A DNA stretch of 64,000 nucleotides from Lithodes maja (lineage: Eukaryota; Arthropoda; Malacostraca; Decapoda; Lithodidae): the NCBI GenBank assembly GCA_037953745.1, contig JBAKBP010007480.1:1-64000 (forward strand), given 5' to 3'. Positions 1 through 10,321 of this stretch are shown one piece after another (the stretch's first letter is position 1; every line of letters starts with the position of its first letter). A program made the translations under genes and the position numbers. The notes under the pieces were generated by a model that did no database searches, had not been told where the DNA came from, and saw nothing but the letters and a program-made list of their open reading frames with translations.

Positions 1-2
1 AG

Positions 3-2399
3 GATGAGGCTGTGAGTGAGGGTCAGCGTGGTGACCCTTCTCGACCGCCATTGTCACCCTTATCTACCCACGCCACCCAAGATGACCCGGATGCCCCGCA
101 TTCTTCCCCACCACCCCCACCATTGCCAAGGGTTGAGGACCCCCCACTTTCGGCCTATTTGCCTCCTAGGTCCCCCGACAGGAGACATACTGCTGCCGAA
201 AAGGGGAAAGGTAGAAAATATACCAAGAAAATGAAGAAAAGTAAGAGAGTTTTGTTTGAGGCTCCCGCGGCGGCGTCCACCCCTGCCGGCCCCAGCCATA
301 CGTCCCCGCAACTTTCCCCACGGTCCTCCCCACCTCTCCCGCCTTCAACATGTCTTCCTGCAGAAGTATTTGAGGTCGCCACCCCAATACCTGGGCCTAG
401 TGAAACGGAATCATTGCTTTCTGTGACTCGTCGCAGGCCAAGGAGCCCGGGACCTCTGGAGGACACAGCCTCACCTGTCACTCCTTCCCCACCTCGCCCA
501 CCCGCACGCCGCCCACGCATCACTGGTTCCCCGCCAGATTATGTGGGGGCCACTGATGATGAAGGGCACCGCTCTGAAGACTCTGGCCATGATTACATAG
601 GTCCACCGTCAGGGCAAGATGACCACTCTGACGATGACGATGACTATATGGACATCGACGACCCTCGACCCACCCGCTTGGCCCGGCTTCGTGCTGCCCG
701 TCTTTCTGCCCGCCGCCCTGGCCGCCGCCCTGACCGACGCCCTCGCCGCCGCCCTAGGGCGCGCGCCTCCCGAGTTGGCCGTGGGCGTACTGGGCTACCA
801 GTTGGAGCTCCTCGTCAGCGTAGACAAGACCCATTCTACGTTTTTCAATGGCAGGACGTAGTTGATGGGGATGGATACAACCCTGATGTGCCACCTTTTG
901 ATGAGGCACTGGAGGGTTCAGGCATTACCCCCAATTTTCCTGCAGGCCCCAATGCTCCACCACACCAACTATTTGAGGCATTCTTTGATGAGGAGGTGGT
1001 AGGCTATGTTGTCAAAGAGACAAACAAGCAGCACCAATTCCAGGTACACTTTTTGGGCAAGGTGACCAAGGGCCATATGAGGAAGTGGACCCCAGTGACT
1101 CATCAAGAATTCATGGTGTTCCTGGCACTCACCATGCTAATGCCTCATGTCAGGAAGCATAGGTTGCCTGACTATTGGATCACCAATGATCTGATTTCAA
1201 CCCCTGCCTTCGGGAAATATATGGCTCGCGACCGGTACCTTGATATCCTCGCAGCGCTCCATCTTGTCACCAACACCGACGTCCACCGCCCAGACAAGCT
1301 GTGGAAGATTAGGACGTTGTATGAGATGATGCGAGACCGCTTCACCTCCTACTTCAAGCCCTTCCGCAAGGTCGTCATTGACGAGTCTCTTGTGCTGTTC
1401 CGGGGAAAACTCAGCTTCCGGCAGTACATCCCCTCCAAAAGACATCGCTTTGGCATAAAATTCTTTGTGCTGTGCGACTGCACAACTGGCTATGTCCTGG
1501 ACTTCCTGGTGTACAGCGGGAAGGAAGGGGACGTGCTTGTGGACCCCCTCATTGGATTTGGCGGAGCAGTGGTGCAAGCCATGATGGACCGCTACTTCCA
1601 TAAAAATCACGTCCTCTACACGGACAACTATTACACGTCCCCCACTCTCTCACAGTACCTGCATGAGCGCAAGACAGGGACTGTAGGCACAGTACGAGGG
1701 AAAAGGAAGGGCATGCCAACTTTCCCTGCAAAGACCAAAAAAGGTGATGTCTTCAGGAAGAAGTCGGGGCCCATTCTGGCTATCCACTGGCACGACCAGC
1801 GGAAGGTCAACCTCCTGACCACCATCCACAAGGGGGAAATGGTGGAGACTGGCAAGGTGGATCGCCGCACCCAGGCCAGGGTGACCAAGCCCGATACTGT
1901 CCTGGACTACAATGTCAACATGAGGCTGGTGGACAAGTCCGACATGCAGATAGGCTTCATTGACTGCCTGCGTACCTCGTGCAGATGGTACAAAAAGTTC
2001 TTTCTGCATATGGTGGACATGTCAATTCTGAATGCCTATAATATATACAGGCTTCGGAATGAGAACCCACCCCTGAAGTTCAATAGCCTGCGGAGGTTCC
2101 AAAAGCAGGTGTTGACGGGGCTCCTGGAGAAGTATGCTACGCCACAGAGGGCAGTGGCACATCCTGGGCCCGCCGTTATCGACCGCTTGCAGTCTGCTCC
2201 ATACCTGCTTAGGCACCAGCTTGGTTACTTTCCTCAGAATGCAGCAGGAAGAACAAATCAGAAGCGGTGCCATGTCTGCTACCACAGCAGGGTGAGGCCG
2301 CACCCAGGTAAAAAGTCAACCACGGAGTGTGTGGAGTGCAAGGTGGCACTCTGTGCTGTAGGGTGCTTCGCTGCTTACCACACCAAGCAGGAGTTCTAA
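3..2399 (+). CDS. piggyBac transposase, copy 1, 5'-partial with uninterrupted visible frame
   Basis: DDE-type transposase that cuts and pastes the element at TTAA. The frame is open from the window edge and the true start lies upstream; by comparison with copy 2 the full protein is about 970 residues. It has an acidic, Pro/Ser-rich low-complexity N-terminal third with an RRP/RRRP-rich basic stretch (about 670-770 nt), then the DDE_Tnp_1_7 catalytic core. Candidate catalytic aspartates are in VIDESLVLFRG (codon at 1,380), YTDNYYTS (1,623) and LVDKSDMQ (1,932). A C-terminal cysteine-rich domain (about 2,265-2,385) has CHVC and CVEC pairs, typical of piggyBac end binding. I see no stop or frameshift in the visible part, so this copy could be functional if the unseen 5' part is intact. 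Confidence 0.93.
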   Translation, partial: DEAVSEGQRGDPSRPPLSPLSTHATQDDPDAPHSSPPPPPLPRVEDPPLSAYLPPRSPDRRHTAAEKGKGRKYTKKMKKSKRVLFEAPAAASTPAGPSHTSPQLSPRSSPPLPPSTCLPAEVFEVATPIPGPSETESLLSVTRRRPRSPGPLEDTASPVTPSPPRPPARRPRITGSPPDYVGATDDEGHRSEDSGHDYIGPPSGQDDHSDDDDDYMDIDDPRPTRLARLRAARLSARRPGRRPDRRPRRRPRARASRVGRGRTGLPVGAPRQRRQDPFYVFQWQDVVDGDGYNPDVPPFDEALEGSGITPNFPAGPNAPPHQLFEAFFDEEVVGYVVKETNKQHQFQVHFLGKVTKGHMRKWTPVTHQEFMVFLALTMLMPHVRKHRLPDYWITNDLISTPAFGKYMARDRYLDILAALHLVTNTDVHRPDKLWKIRTLYEMMRDRFTSYFKPFRKVVIDESLVLFRGKLSFRQYIPSKRHRFGIKFFVLCDCTTGYVLDFLVYSGKEGDVLVDPLIGFGGAVVQAMMDRYFHKNHVLYTDNYYTSPTLSQYLHERKTGTVGTVRGKRKGMPTFPAKTKKGDVFRKKSGPILAIHWHDQRKVNLLTTIHKGEMVETGKVDRRTQARVTKPDTVLDYNVNMRLVDKSDMQIGFIDCLRTSCRWYKKFFLHMVDMSILNAYNIYRLRNENPPLKFNSLRRFQKQVLTGLLEKYATPQRAVAHPGPAVIDRLQSAPYLLRHQLGYFPQNAAGRTNQKRCHVCYHSRVRPHPGKKSTTECVECKVALCAVGCFAAYHTKQEF

Positions 2400-2670
2400 T
2401 AATCATACTGAAATTGCCCAATAAAATGACAATATGTACACTATAATTATATATAGGCAAAAAGTGGAAGAAAACCAATGTATTATAATAAAAAAGTCAA
2501 GTATTATGAGAAAATTGATACAAATACAATTCCACCATAATAATATGTGAAAGTGACACATATGTATATACCAAGTGACATTCATATGATTAGAACCTAT
2601 AGAAATATATAAATCAGTGAAAAAAGACACAATAAATTGTATATAAAACGTTTACAAATCATATAACTAA

Positions 2671-3175
2671 GTGAAAGTGACACAAGACCTAAGATTTGAT
2701 GGCCAAAGTATAATAAACACCTGTGATAATGAATAATCAGTGCCTAATACAACAATAACCTACCTCAATTACTAATAAAATGTACGGTATCGAGTGAAAA
2801 TGAGCATTATCAGTGACAGTGACACTCTCTAAAGCATATTTGTCAAAGTGAAAGTGACACAAGACCTAAGATTTGATGGCCAAAGTATAATAAACACCTG
2901 TGATAACGAATAATCAGTGCCTAATACAACAATAACCTACCTCAATTACTAATAAAATGCACGGTATCGAGTGAAAATGAGCATTATCAGTGACAGTGAC
3001 ACTCTCTAAAGCATATTTGTCAAAGTGAAAGTGACACAAGACCTAAGATTTGATGGCCAAAGTATAATAAACACCTGTGATAACGAATAATAAGTGCCTA
3101 ATACAACAATAACCTACCTCAATTACTAATAAAATGTACGGTATCGAGTGAAAATTACCAATATCAGTGAAATTG
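2671..3175 (+). repeat. Three 177-bp tandem units in piggyBac 3' region
   Basis: The unit starts GTGAAAGTGACACAAGACC at 2,671, 2,848 and 3,025, an exact 177-base period. The third unit diverges near its end. GTGACAC-type motifs recur inside and just before each unit and may be subterminal binding sites (inference). Copy 2 has only two units. Confidence 0.9.
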
Positions 3176-3594
3176 ATACCCTAATAAACATATTTTATAT
3201 AATTGGCCTCAAAATAACTAGAAAATATCAAAACAAACATCACATTCTCAATATCAAACACTAAAATCGTCTAAGGGAGATAAATACTTTGGCGCGGCGA
3301 GCGGCTAGGTGCGTCGTAGCCAGGGCGGGCCGACGCTTTCGGACGCGTGAGGAAATTCCCGCATAAAAAAGCACTCGTCTTCCCGCGCTCACCATTATGC
3401 AACCAGAGGGGCTAGAGACCTCTACTAAACGCCATTCGACAGAGGAAGGTTTGTGGAACATTATTTTTTTTTATTCACAACATTACATGCAATATTCATT
3501 CTTTTACAGAGTAGTTAACATAGGTAAAAAATCCTCAAAACCCCCGGTACAGGAGTACAGTCATAAGCTATAGCCCCCGGGGCTGGAGGGTTAA

Positions 3595-3950
3595 ACGCGG
3601 CGATACTCATCACATTCTATGTCCAGTACAAGCCTTGAAGTTAATCAGAGCATCCCAGCCTAAGCAACCGGGAGCTCTATGGGTATCTGAGAATGGTACA
3701 CGGGTTACAAAGCGAAGGTTGGCGGTCCCTCCTTGTAGAAGTTATCAGGGAAAGCAATCCCGGTTTAGTGGTAAGAGCCCATGACATTCGTAAATGGGCG
3801 GTGTCCCTACGTTTCTTACATAATTATTCGGTAGATGATATTGCCGAAACTAATTTATGGGCCTCCAATCATACCTTTCTATCTCGCTATCTGTCAGTAC
3901 ACCTGGAAAGACCAAAGCACACCTGTGTGGCCCTCCGGCAACGGGTGTAA
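3595..3950 (+). pseudogene. DIRS tyrosine recombinase, C-terminal part (copy DIRS-C)
   Basis: The catalytic C-terminal part of a DIRS-type tyrosine recombinase, which integrates the retrotransposon's circular DNA. Translation from the TTAA gives a KRGDTHHILCPVQAL-type segment matching DIRS-B at about 12,470. One extra base near 3,720 shifts the frame. The remainder carries the His-x-x-Arg motif (AHDIRKWA) and the nucleophile region (FLSRYLSV), then ends at 3,948-3,950. The N-terminal part would lie before the window, upstream of the inserted piggyBac. The frameshift makes it a pseudogene. Confidence 0.85.
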
Positions 3951-3992
3951 GATCTTTGTGCTAGTAGATTTAAGCTGTTGTTTTCAAAACAA

Positions 3993-4008
3993 GGGGGGGG
4001 GGGGGGGG
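3993..4008 (+). other. G16 tract 42 nt downstream of DIRS-C recombinase stop
   Basis: Sixteen consecutive G. Equivalent G17 tracts lie after the recombinase genes of DIRS-B (12,067-12,083, C on the plus strand) and DIRS-A (23,184-23,200). Confidence 0.85.
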
Positions 4009-4734
4009 ATGTGTAACTACAAAGACACTTAACACCCCTTCACCGAAAACTTGTAATATATATGCAAATTGGTAAGACCAAAGGTTGTGATCTCTATTTA
4101 CATTGTAAATCTTCTTTTTCTCTAGCAATTAAGAAAGATATATTTTTCTAGTCAAGAAAGAGGGGATAACATAGACTAATGTTTTGATATTATTTAAGAG
4201 TAATATGAGTGATATATACTAAAATACTATTACCTATGCAATTTTCACAGCATACCTAAGTTATGGTTGCAATATTAAGAACATGTGTCAAATGTCACAT
4301 ACTTTATTTTGTACATAGTCGGAGTCACAAGCCTAGTGACATACATGATATGTTCAGTAACTCACGCTAGTCGTGATTTTGTGTACTCGGTTAAGCAGTC
4401 ACCCTGTGCAGGCCTTATAATCTGAGTCAATAACGTCACACTCTTAGTGATGTTATAATCTAAGTCATGTTGAGAATCAGGTATTCGCCAACAAGGTGGG
4501 TTATACATAAGCAGTATCTTTAAGCACACATCTGCTTACTCTTTCATATTTTTATATCTGTAAAAGCATTTACATATTGAAGAATACATGTTATTGTAAG
4601 TATACAATAAATATTTGAGTTGTCTTGGTGTTTCTGTGAAACCTTTGGATTTTGAGTTGGGAATACTTTCAGAGAGCGGGTTTTTAAGGGTCATCAGTAC
4701 GAATGTCCCCCTCCAGTCTTAGAATTCTGGCAGT
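4009..4734. other. Non-coding AT-rich stretch, probable 3' region of DIRS-C
   Basis: No gene or RNA recognised. The sequence follows the DIRS-C recombinase and G tract and is probably the rest of that element's 3' part, but I could not find its inverted terminal repeat or internal complementary region. Confidence 0.4.
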
Positions 4735-5245
4735 TCGTCAATGACGAAGGGGCCACTATTAAATTATAGGTTTGATCCCCAAGGGGAAGAGAGAAAACCT
4801 AATATTTATGAGTGGCCCCGGAGTCATTGACGAGTTCGGCCCTCCCACCATCCCCTTCCCATTCGTTGATATTTTGAGAAGTCTTGATATATCATTGAAG
4901 GACGAAATGACGCGCGGGTCCCGACGCGTCGTCAGGCTGCGCACACCAAGAATATCCACAATTGTTGGAAGCTGTTTTTGACAACTTTAGTGTATTATTA
5001 TTATTTTTTATTTTTTCCAAAAGTTTTTTCTTTAGTGGTACCCGATCATTATGGCGATTCCATAAGAGATTAAGTGTGCTCTTATGATGCGGGCCCCATC
5101 AAGCTACCTGCGCGGGCATTTCAAATGTGCGAAACGCATGGAGTTTGAAAGGGTGCCTTCCTTTAAGGCAGTTCGTCAATGACTCCGGGGCCACTCATAA
5201 ATATTAGGTTTTCTCTCTTCCCCTTGGGGATCAAACCTATAATAT
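4735..5245. repeat. Foldback (inverted-repeat) element, copy 1
   Basis: Two near-complementary arms, about 4,762-4,840 and 5,168-5,245. Both contain the block TAGGTTTGATCCCCAAGGGG and a TCATTGACGA / TCGTCAATGA end. The loop holds GGTACCCGATCATTATGGCG. The same arm and loop modules occur at 9,640-10,320 and in a split copy at 46,951-47,040 plus 49,588-49,788, so this is a repeat family. No coding capacity seen. Confidence 0.75.
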
Positions 5246-5262
5246 AACAAAGATATACAGTA

Positions 5263-5450
5263 CAGTCAACCCCCGATTAACCAACGAGTTATGTTCCTCC
5301 AAAACGTTTGCTGAGCAAAATTTTGTTGTGTGAACTATTGGTTTAATGAGTTTAGTTGGGTTTGGTTCCAGGGCTCTTGAGTTTTTCCCCAGTCCCAGTA
5401 TTAACCCCATATTTGTTCAATCCAAATCTATATGTGTGTATTTTATGACA
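5263..5450. mobile_element. Tc1/mariner (Tigger-like) terminal repeat fragment
   Basis: TA followed by CAGTCAACCCCCGATTAACC at about 5,265, a typical pogo/Tigger-style terminal repeat. I could not find the matching right end; the element is interrupted at 5,451 by a short retroposon. Confidence 0.45.
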
Positions 5451-5681
5451 CTATCTATCTATTGCCTGATGCTGTGATCCCCGAAGGGGTGGCCACGAAC
5501 GAACCGCCCCCATGCACCTCTGTCCCCAGTCAGTCGACGCCCCTCCCCCCAACCAGCCCCCTGGGGGTTAGGGAATAGAATATGCCCCACGTGCCTTCTG
5601 CGTGTCGTAAGAGGCAACTAAAGAGGTTGGGTCGGTGGGCTTGCAACCCCCACCCGGAAAAAATATCTATGCAAAGAAATT
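5451..5681 (-). mobile_element. Short RTE-tailed retroposon (SINE or deleted RTE) with 10-bp target duplication
   Basis: On the minus strand it ends in the RTE 3' terminus (reverse complement of 5,460-5,545, matching 10,341 and 44,720) with a GATA-type tail. Its 5' half instead contains the block GCCTCTTACGACACGCAGAA and CCCTAACCCCCAG. It is flanked by TTTTATGACA at 5,441-5,450 and 5,682-5,691, so the 231-bp unit inserted as a whole. It is either a SINE that borrows the RTE 3' end or an internally deleted RTE. Confidence 0.6.
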
Positions 5682-5941
5682 TTTTATGACATCCTAACCT
5701 TTAATTTACAATTACATCTACAATACAAAATGCAACTGGCCAATAAATCACAGAAATAGCACATAAACCGAGTTTAATCGGATCGTAAGGTAGCAGTAGC
5801 AGTGTTGTAAATTCTGCTACTGTAATTTGCAGCTAGATCTATAGGTTTTTAAGTTGATCTAGTGGCAAACATTTACATCTAGCTACACAAATTCTAATGA
5901 TTTTCTGGAGGTTCCAGCCAGTTTTAATCAATGTTCTAGAG

Positions 5942-6636
5942 CAGGGGTTCCCAAAGTGGTCGATATCGACCATCCAAGGGGTCAATGAATCGCCAGGGGT
6001 CGAAAGGGGGTCGATAAATGGCTAGGGGGTCTGTGAATGGCTAGGTGAGGAACGTTTCAAAAGATGTAGACCCATCTCTATGTGAAAAGCTAAAAAGGTG
6101 TAAGAATACTCTGTTCTATTTGGCAGACCTATATTCAAAGTTTAATGAGGTACAGAAACGTCTGCAGAGTAAAGATGTTACCATTATTCAGGCCAGGACA
6201 ATTCTACTGGGCTTCCAAGGCTAACCAGGCTTGTTTAAAGCGTCAATGGCACATATAGATTTTCAGTACTTTTCGAACTTACAACAGTTGGGAGAAAGTG
6301 AAAGCATTTAAAGATGGTGACAGAAACATACATGGCACACCTGGACAAATTGATTGAAGACTTTAAAGTGCTGAAGACCTGGAGAAAATGCAAGTGCCTG
6401 AATGGATTCTTACACCATTTGACTTGGAAATACAAAATGCAGACATTGACTCTACTACTGTACTACTAATATTAAGGTACTACTATAATTCCACATATTT
6501 ATTTTATCATAATATGAATGTAATACGTTTCTTTTTTCATAACATATATTATTCTTATTTTTAAATGTTTGGGGGTCGATGAATAATTTGAAACTTCATT
6601 AAGGGGTCAATGAGCTGAAGAGTTTGGGAATCCCTG
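5942..6636 (+). mobile_element. Non-autonomous hAT element with 8-bp target duplication
   Basis: Terminal repeats CAGGGGTTCCCAAAG and, inverted, CAGGGATTCCCAAACTC. The flanks are TTCTAGAG at 5,934-5,941 and 6,637-6,644, a perfect 8-bp duplication as expected for hAT. A plus-strand remnant at about 6,070-6,270 reads like the ZBED5/Buster-type hAT transposase (LFYLADLYSKFNEVQKRLQ...), then decays with stops. Internally deleted and not autonomous. Confidence 0.85.
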
Positions 6637-6948
6637 TTCTAGAGACTTGTATTATTCTAGAGATTTTCGGCATTACTGTAATTTACTACAGTACCTACTA
6701 ACCTTCTAGCGACATTTGACAATGGATCTATCAGAATATTTTGTTTTGATTTGGTAACCCTGAGTTGCAGGGTTTGGCGTCTTCTGCTACTGATGTCGGC
6801 CTTCACTATCTAGCCAATTTTGTCTGTAAACGGACAGACAAGCGGTATTTTAGGTGTGTTTCGCAGTTGGAATGTGTGTACATGCTTAGATTGATATGCA
6901 GGATTCGAAACTGCATAATAAATCGTAGGCTTGTCCACCATTCTTTAC

Positions 6949-7021
6949 TGTCTTTGTAGCGCAATGGATAAATGCACTGAATTTCGGTGTGAGCATCCTA
7001 GGTTCGAATCCTTGGACTGCC
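6949..7021 (+). tRNA. tRNA-like sequence, probable pseudogene
   Basis: It has a good A box (TAGCGCAATGG) and a perfect B box (GGTTCGAATCC) at tRNA spacing, with TTCG in the anticodon region suggesting an Arg-like ancestor. The anticodon and acceptor stems do not pair well by eye. It could be a decayed tRNA or the head of a SINE. Confidence 0.4.
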
Positions 7022-7084
7022 ACATATATTTGTTGATTTCATTAATTGAGTTTAGGAGTAAAGTCGGTTGGTGGAGGGAACATA

Positions 7085-8160
7085 ATAATTGTTAAAACTT
7101 ATGTTACGATAAGAGTTCTAGATTGGCAATTAAATTGGGTGACAGCATAGCAATAATTAATTCTCAGGCATTGATCAACATTTGCCGAATTACTACTTGT
7201 GACCTTGTCGTAACCACCTTTGAATTTGTGGAAGTAATTATCAATCTTCGTCGGCAGGTGATTAGAATCATGGTTGTTTATCATCATCCTCACCCTGGTT
7301 CAGATTGAGTTTTATTGATGAGTTTGTAGAGTTCCTTGGAGGCCTTCACTGAAAAGTCTGGATTGTTGCTAATATGTGGTGATGTTAATTTCTGGTTTGA
7401 TCATCCATCTCTCAAAACTTACTCAACTGAATTTCTGGAGTTAATTGATCAAAACAACTTTGTAAATCATGTCACAGCTCCAACACATGCCGGCCATATG
7501 TTGGATTTGGTCCTATCTCCCTCGGATTGTGATCGCATTATAGATGTGAAGGTTGATATTATTGATCCAATGCTGTCACTTTGATCATGCTCTGGGCTCT
7601 TTTGGCTTTAGCACCCCGAGACCTCCCTCTTACAATTAGATTATCAAATTCAGAAACGATGCGAATGTGGACCAGATGCATTGATCTTGTGGGGTTTGTG
7701 CTTCTCTTCATTCTATTGACTCATCTGATCTATCTACTAATGAGATGGTTACACTGCATAATCAGTTGCTAAGTTTACTAGATACTTTTCTCTGATTGAA
7801 AAGAGAACCACTGTATGAGATGATAGCCCCTGTTATGTTTCGCCCATCACTTCTCTCCGAAGACACCATAGGAAAACTAAACGTGACTGGCGTGTGAAGT
7901 GGATTGTTGAAGCTTGTACCCGATATGTGACAGGTAGAAATGCTACTCTTTTAACCGTCAAACAACGCAAGGTTGATTACTATAGATCCGAGATTGAATC
8001 TTGTGGTGGTGACCAAAGAAAACTCTATGGTACAGTATTATGGGAAATTTACTTGGAAAAAAGTGTATACTGTATATCCTAAACCTACATCAGTGTGATA
8101 CACCACAGATTTTGCTTCTTTCTTTAGTTCCAAGGTATCTGACATACAGGATAAATTAAA
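7085..8160 (+). pseudogene. Decayed LINE endonuclease region
   Basis: Fragments of an APE-type endonuclease of a LINE. 7,336-7,584 encodes LLICGDVNFWFDHPS and THAGHMLDLVLS, matching the GD(F/V)N and LDLV motifs of the family. 7,894-8,082 encodes KVDYYRSEIESCGGDQRKL, typical of the endonuclease-RT linker in CR1-type LINEs. Several frameshifts and stops separate the pieces, and no RT domain follows. Clade assignment is tentative. Confidence 0.7.
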
Positions 8161-8967
8161 TCTATTTTAATTAAAATGTAAAACTTGCAAACTAAACAAA
8201 CCAAAATTGGGACAAGGACAATATAAAGTCAAATTAAATTATCAAAATCGCTATGTGGAAACAACGCTTACTAAAATGAAAACTATTAAATAAAAGAACA
8301 CAATCCACCACATAGGGTGTACATTACTACATGAGCAAGTTAATCTGTTTCCCAAGCAAACTAATCGCACATATAACAATGCACTATCGTCACGTTAAAG
8401 GAAGTAGTCAAGTTTGGGAAGTCCGGGACGTTCTGGCAAATTTTACTAAACTCTGCATGAATAAAGAAACTAAATGTTAAATGTCAAAATATTATTTAAA
8501 ATCAAATTTGCAACATGACAAGACATTAACAATAGTACAAAATACAAATATTGATAAGATATCTATACTATTACAAAATAATATATAAAATACAGTACAG
8601 CACTCACTAACGATAGTGCTATCGGGTAGGTACCTGTAAGCATAGCATGCCTCAAGTGACCCCTATCAATAACTACCCTACAAATAACCTACATTTATCG
8701 CACAAATAAACTAAGGAAATCGCAAAAGTAAGCAATTGATACTATCGACAATGAATACATATAATATAAAGACAAATACTGTAATTGCAAAATATGAAGT
8801 AACAACAGATTTAAACAAAGAGTACTCTTTTAACAAGAACAATAAATTTAAAAAATCATCAATATTAATATTAATAATAGAATAAGAAAAAGAAAAAGAT
8901 AAACAATAAATACAGACAAAAAACAATAAATACAGACAAAAAGTAAGCAGAGGTTATACAAGAAACT
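8161..8967. other. AT-rich non-coding stretch
   Basis: No feature recognised. It may be the 3' non-coding part of the minus-strand RT element that follows. Confidence 0.4.
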
Positions 8968-9615
8968 TCAAGTTAAAAATGCTTGATTAAAATTATTGAT
9001 GTCAAATTTTAGAATACAGTCACAATAATTGACCCTAAAAAGATTAAATTTATGGAACAATTTACTTGCCTCAAAACCTCTGTCCACTAAGAGTCTGTAT
9101 AGTAACCTAGCTCTAGCCCAAAAGTCATCTACTTTAGTGCAGATTTTACAAAATCTTATTAATTGGGAATAAAAACAATTATAAGTTATTTTACTATCGA
9201 TATTACTACTAGGGAAAGGAAAGTTTATTACGTTAAAATTAAAATCATCAACTTTGTGATATACTTTAAGTATGCACTGTTCATTAACAATCTCTATATT
9301 TATATCAAGAAAATTTTCAACTTTATAATTTACGTTACATTGTGTGAGGGGAATAGAATTAGGGTAAATAAGTTTAGCAACTTGATTAAAATTTAACAAA
9401 TTGCAAACAAGAATATCATCAATATATCTACTATTATTACTTAACAGTTTAGCAAGTGCTAATTTTTCTGGGATTTTATTTTTCTTGCTACTGTCAACTA
9501 AGTCTTTTATATATTTAAATTCTAAAGCAAGCAAGAATAAGTCTGCAATTAAAGGGCTAGCATTTCCACCCATAGGAATTCCTAATATTTGTTTGAAAAT
9601 GTACGGTGGTTCTCT
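8968..9615 (-). pseudogene. Reverse transcriptase fragment, Penelope-like type
   Basis: C-terminal half of an RT. The frame is open upstream of the first ATG, reading LGIPMGGNASPLIADLFL (the GIPMG-x(3)-PLLADLF motif), then the catalytic box RYIDDIL. Downstream is the DDFNFNVINFPF / YSQLIRFCK region characteristic of a widespread invertebrate RT group that I tentatively place with Penelope-like elements. Motifs A and earlier are missing, cut off near 9,620 by foldback sequence, and no GIY-YIG endonuclease is visible. The 201-codon frame has no stops, so the truncation may be fairly young. Confidence 0.65.
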
Positions 9616-9619
9616 GACG

Positions 9620-10320
9620 GGGAGAGCCTAATGTAATATATGGCCTTGGCTGGGTTCCCATGGGACCCAGGAATCACCTTAAAATGTGGTCAAGAATCCA
9701 TAAACCATCCTAGGGGATACCCCAAATATTTTTGTAAGGTATGTTATTGATGCGGATGCCACTATGAAAAAAGGGAAATTATAGATTTGATTCCCGGAGG
9801 GAAGTAGAGAAAACCTAATATTAAGTAGGGCCCCGTAATCATTGACGATATTGCCTATTACCTGTAGTATAATAGTCTCCATTCAACATCCCGCGTCAGA
9901 AGTATCATGGAGTACTCATCATAAGTGCACGCTTAATTCCCTTATGGAATCGTCATTATGATCGGGTACCCTACAGAAAAAACTCCGTAAAAAATAAAAA
10001 ATAAAAATTAACTTAATATTTGTTAACATATGACTTACCATATGTGGATTTCTTGCGTTTTGCATCCCCGACTCCAGGCCCCCTAGCGGCCATCTTCGTC
10101 CTTCACTGATATATCAAGATACAACTCTAGAAATCAACGAATGGGAAGTGGGATGGATGGGAGGGTCATTTCATCGTCAATGATTACGGGGCCCTACTAA
10201 ATACAGTATTAGGTTTTCTCTACTGCCCTCCGGGAATCAAACCTATAATTTAATAGTGGCCCCTTCATCATTGACGATATTGCCTGAATACCAAGTCTGG
10301 AGGGGGACATTCGTGACAAT
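9620..10320. repeat. Foldback element, copy 2
   Basis: The arms at about 9,777-9,856 and 10,168-10,246 are near-complementary (TTGATTCCCGGAGGG against CCCTCCGGGAATCAAA, and ATCATTGACGAT against its complement). The loop contains CGTCATTATGATCGGGTACC, the reverse complement of the loop module in copy 1. The outer part, 9,620-9,770, has a diverged relative at 54,835-54,995. No coding capacity. Confidence 0.75.
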
Positions 10321-10321
10321 A

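Larger units (their letters stand above)
1..3594 (+). mobile_element. piggyBac-like DNA transposon, copy 1 (left end outside window)
   Basis: The element carries a transposase frame followed by an AT-rich 3' region with three 177-bp tandem units. It ends in a terminal repeat whose reverse complement begins TTAACCCTCCAGCCCCGG, and TTAA at 3,591-3,594 is the expected piggyBac target. DIRS recombinase coding sequence starts immediately after the TTAA, so the element sits inside an older DIRS copy. A second copy at 33,153-37,282 is almost identical through both coding and non-coding parts, which indicates recent transposition. The left end and the first ~176 codons (judged from copy 2) lie before the window. 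Confidence 0.93.

Noticed and set aside
2671..3175. Regularly spaced repeats that could suggest a CRISPR array
   Set aside because: Units are contiguous 177-bp tandem copies without unique spacers, in a eukaryotic transposon; no cas genes anywhere.
3261..3461. Minus-strand 66-codon frame, identical in both piggyBac copies
   Set aside because: Conservation is explained by the near identity of the two elements; it lies in the subterminal 3' region and matches no protein I know.
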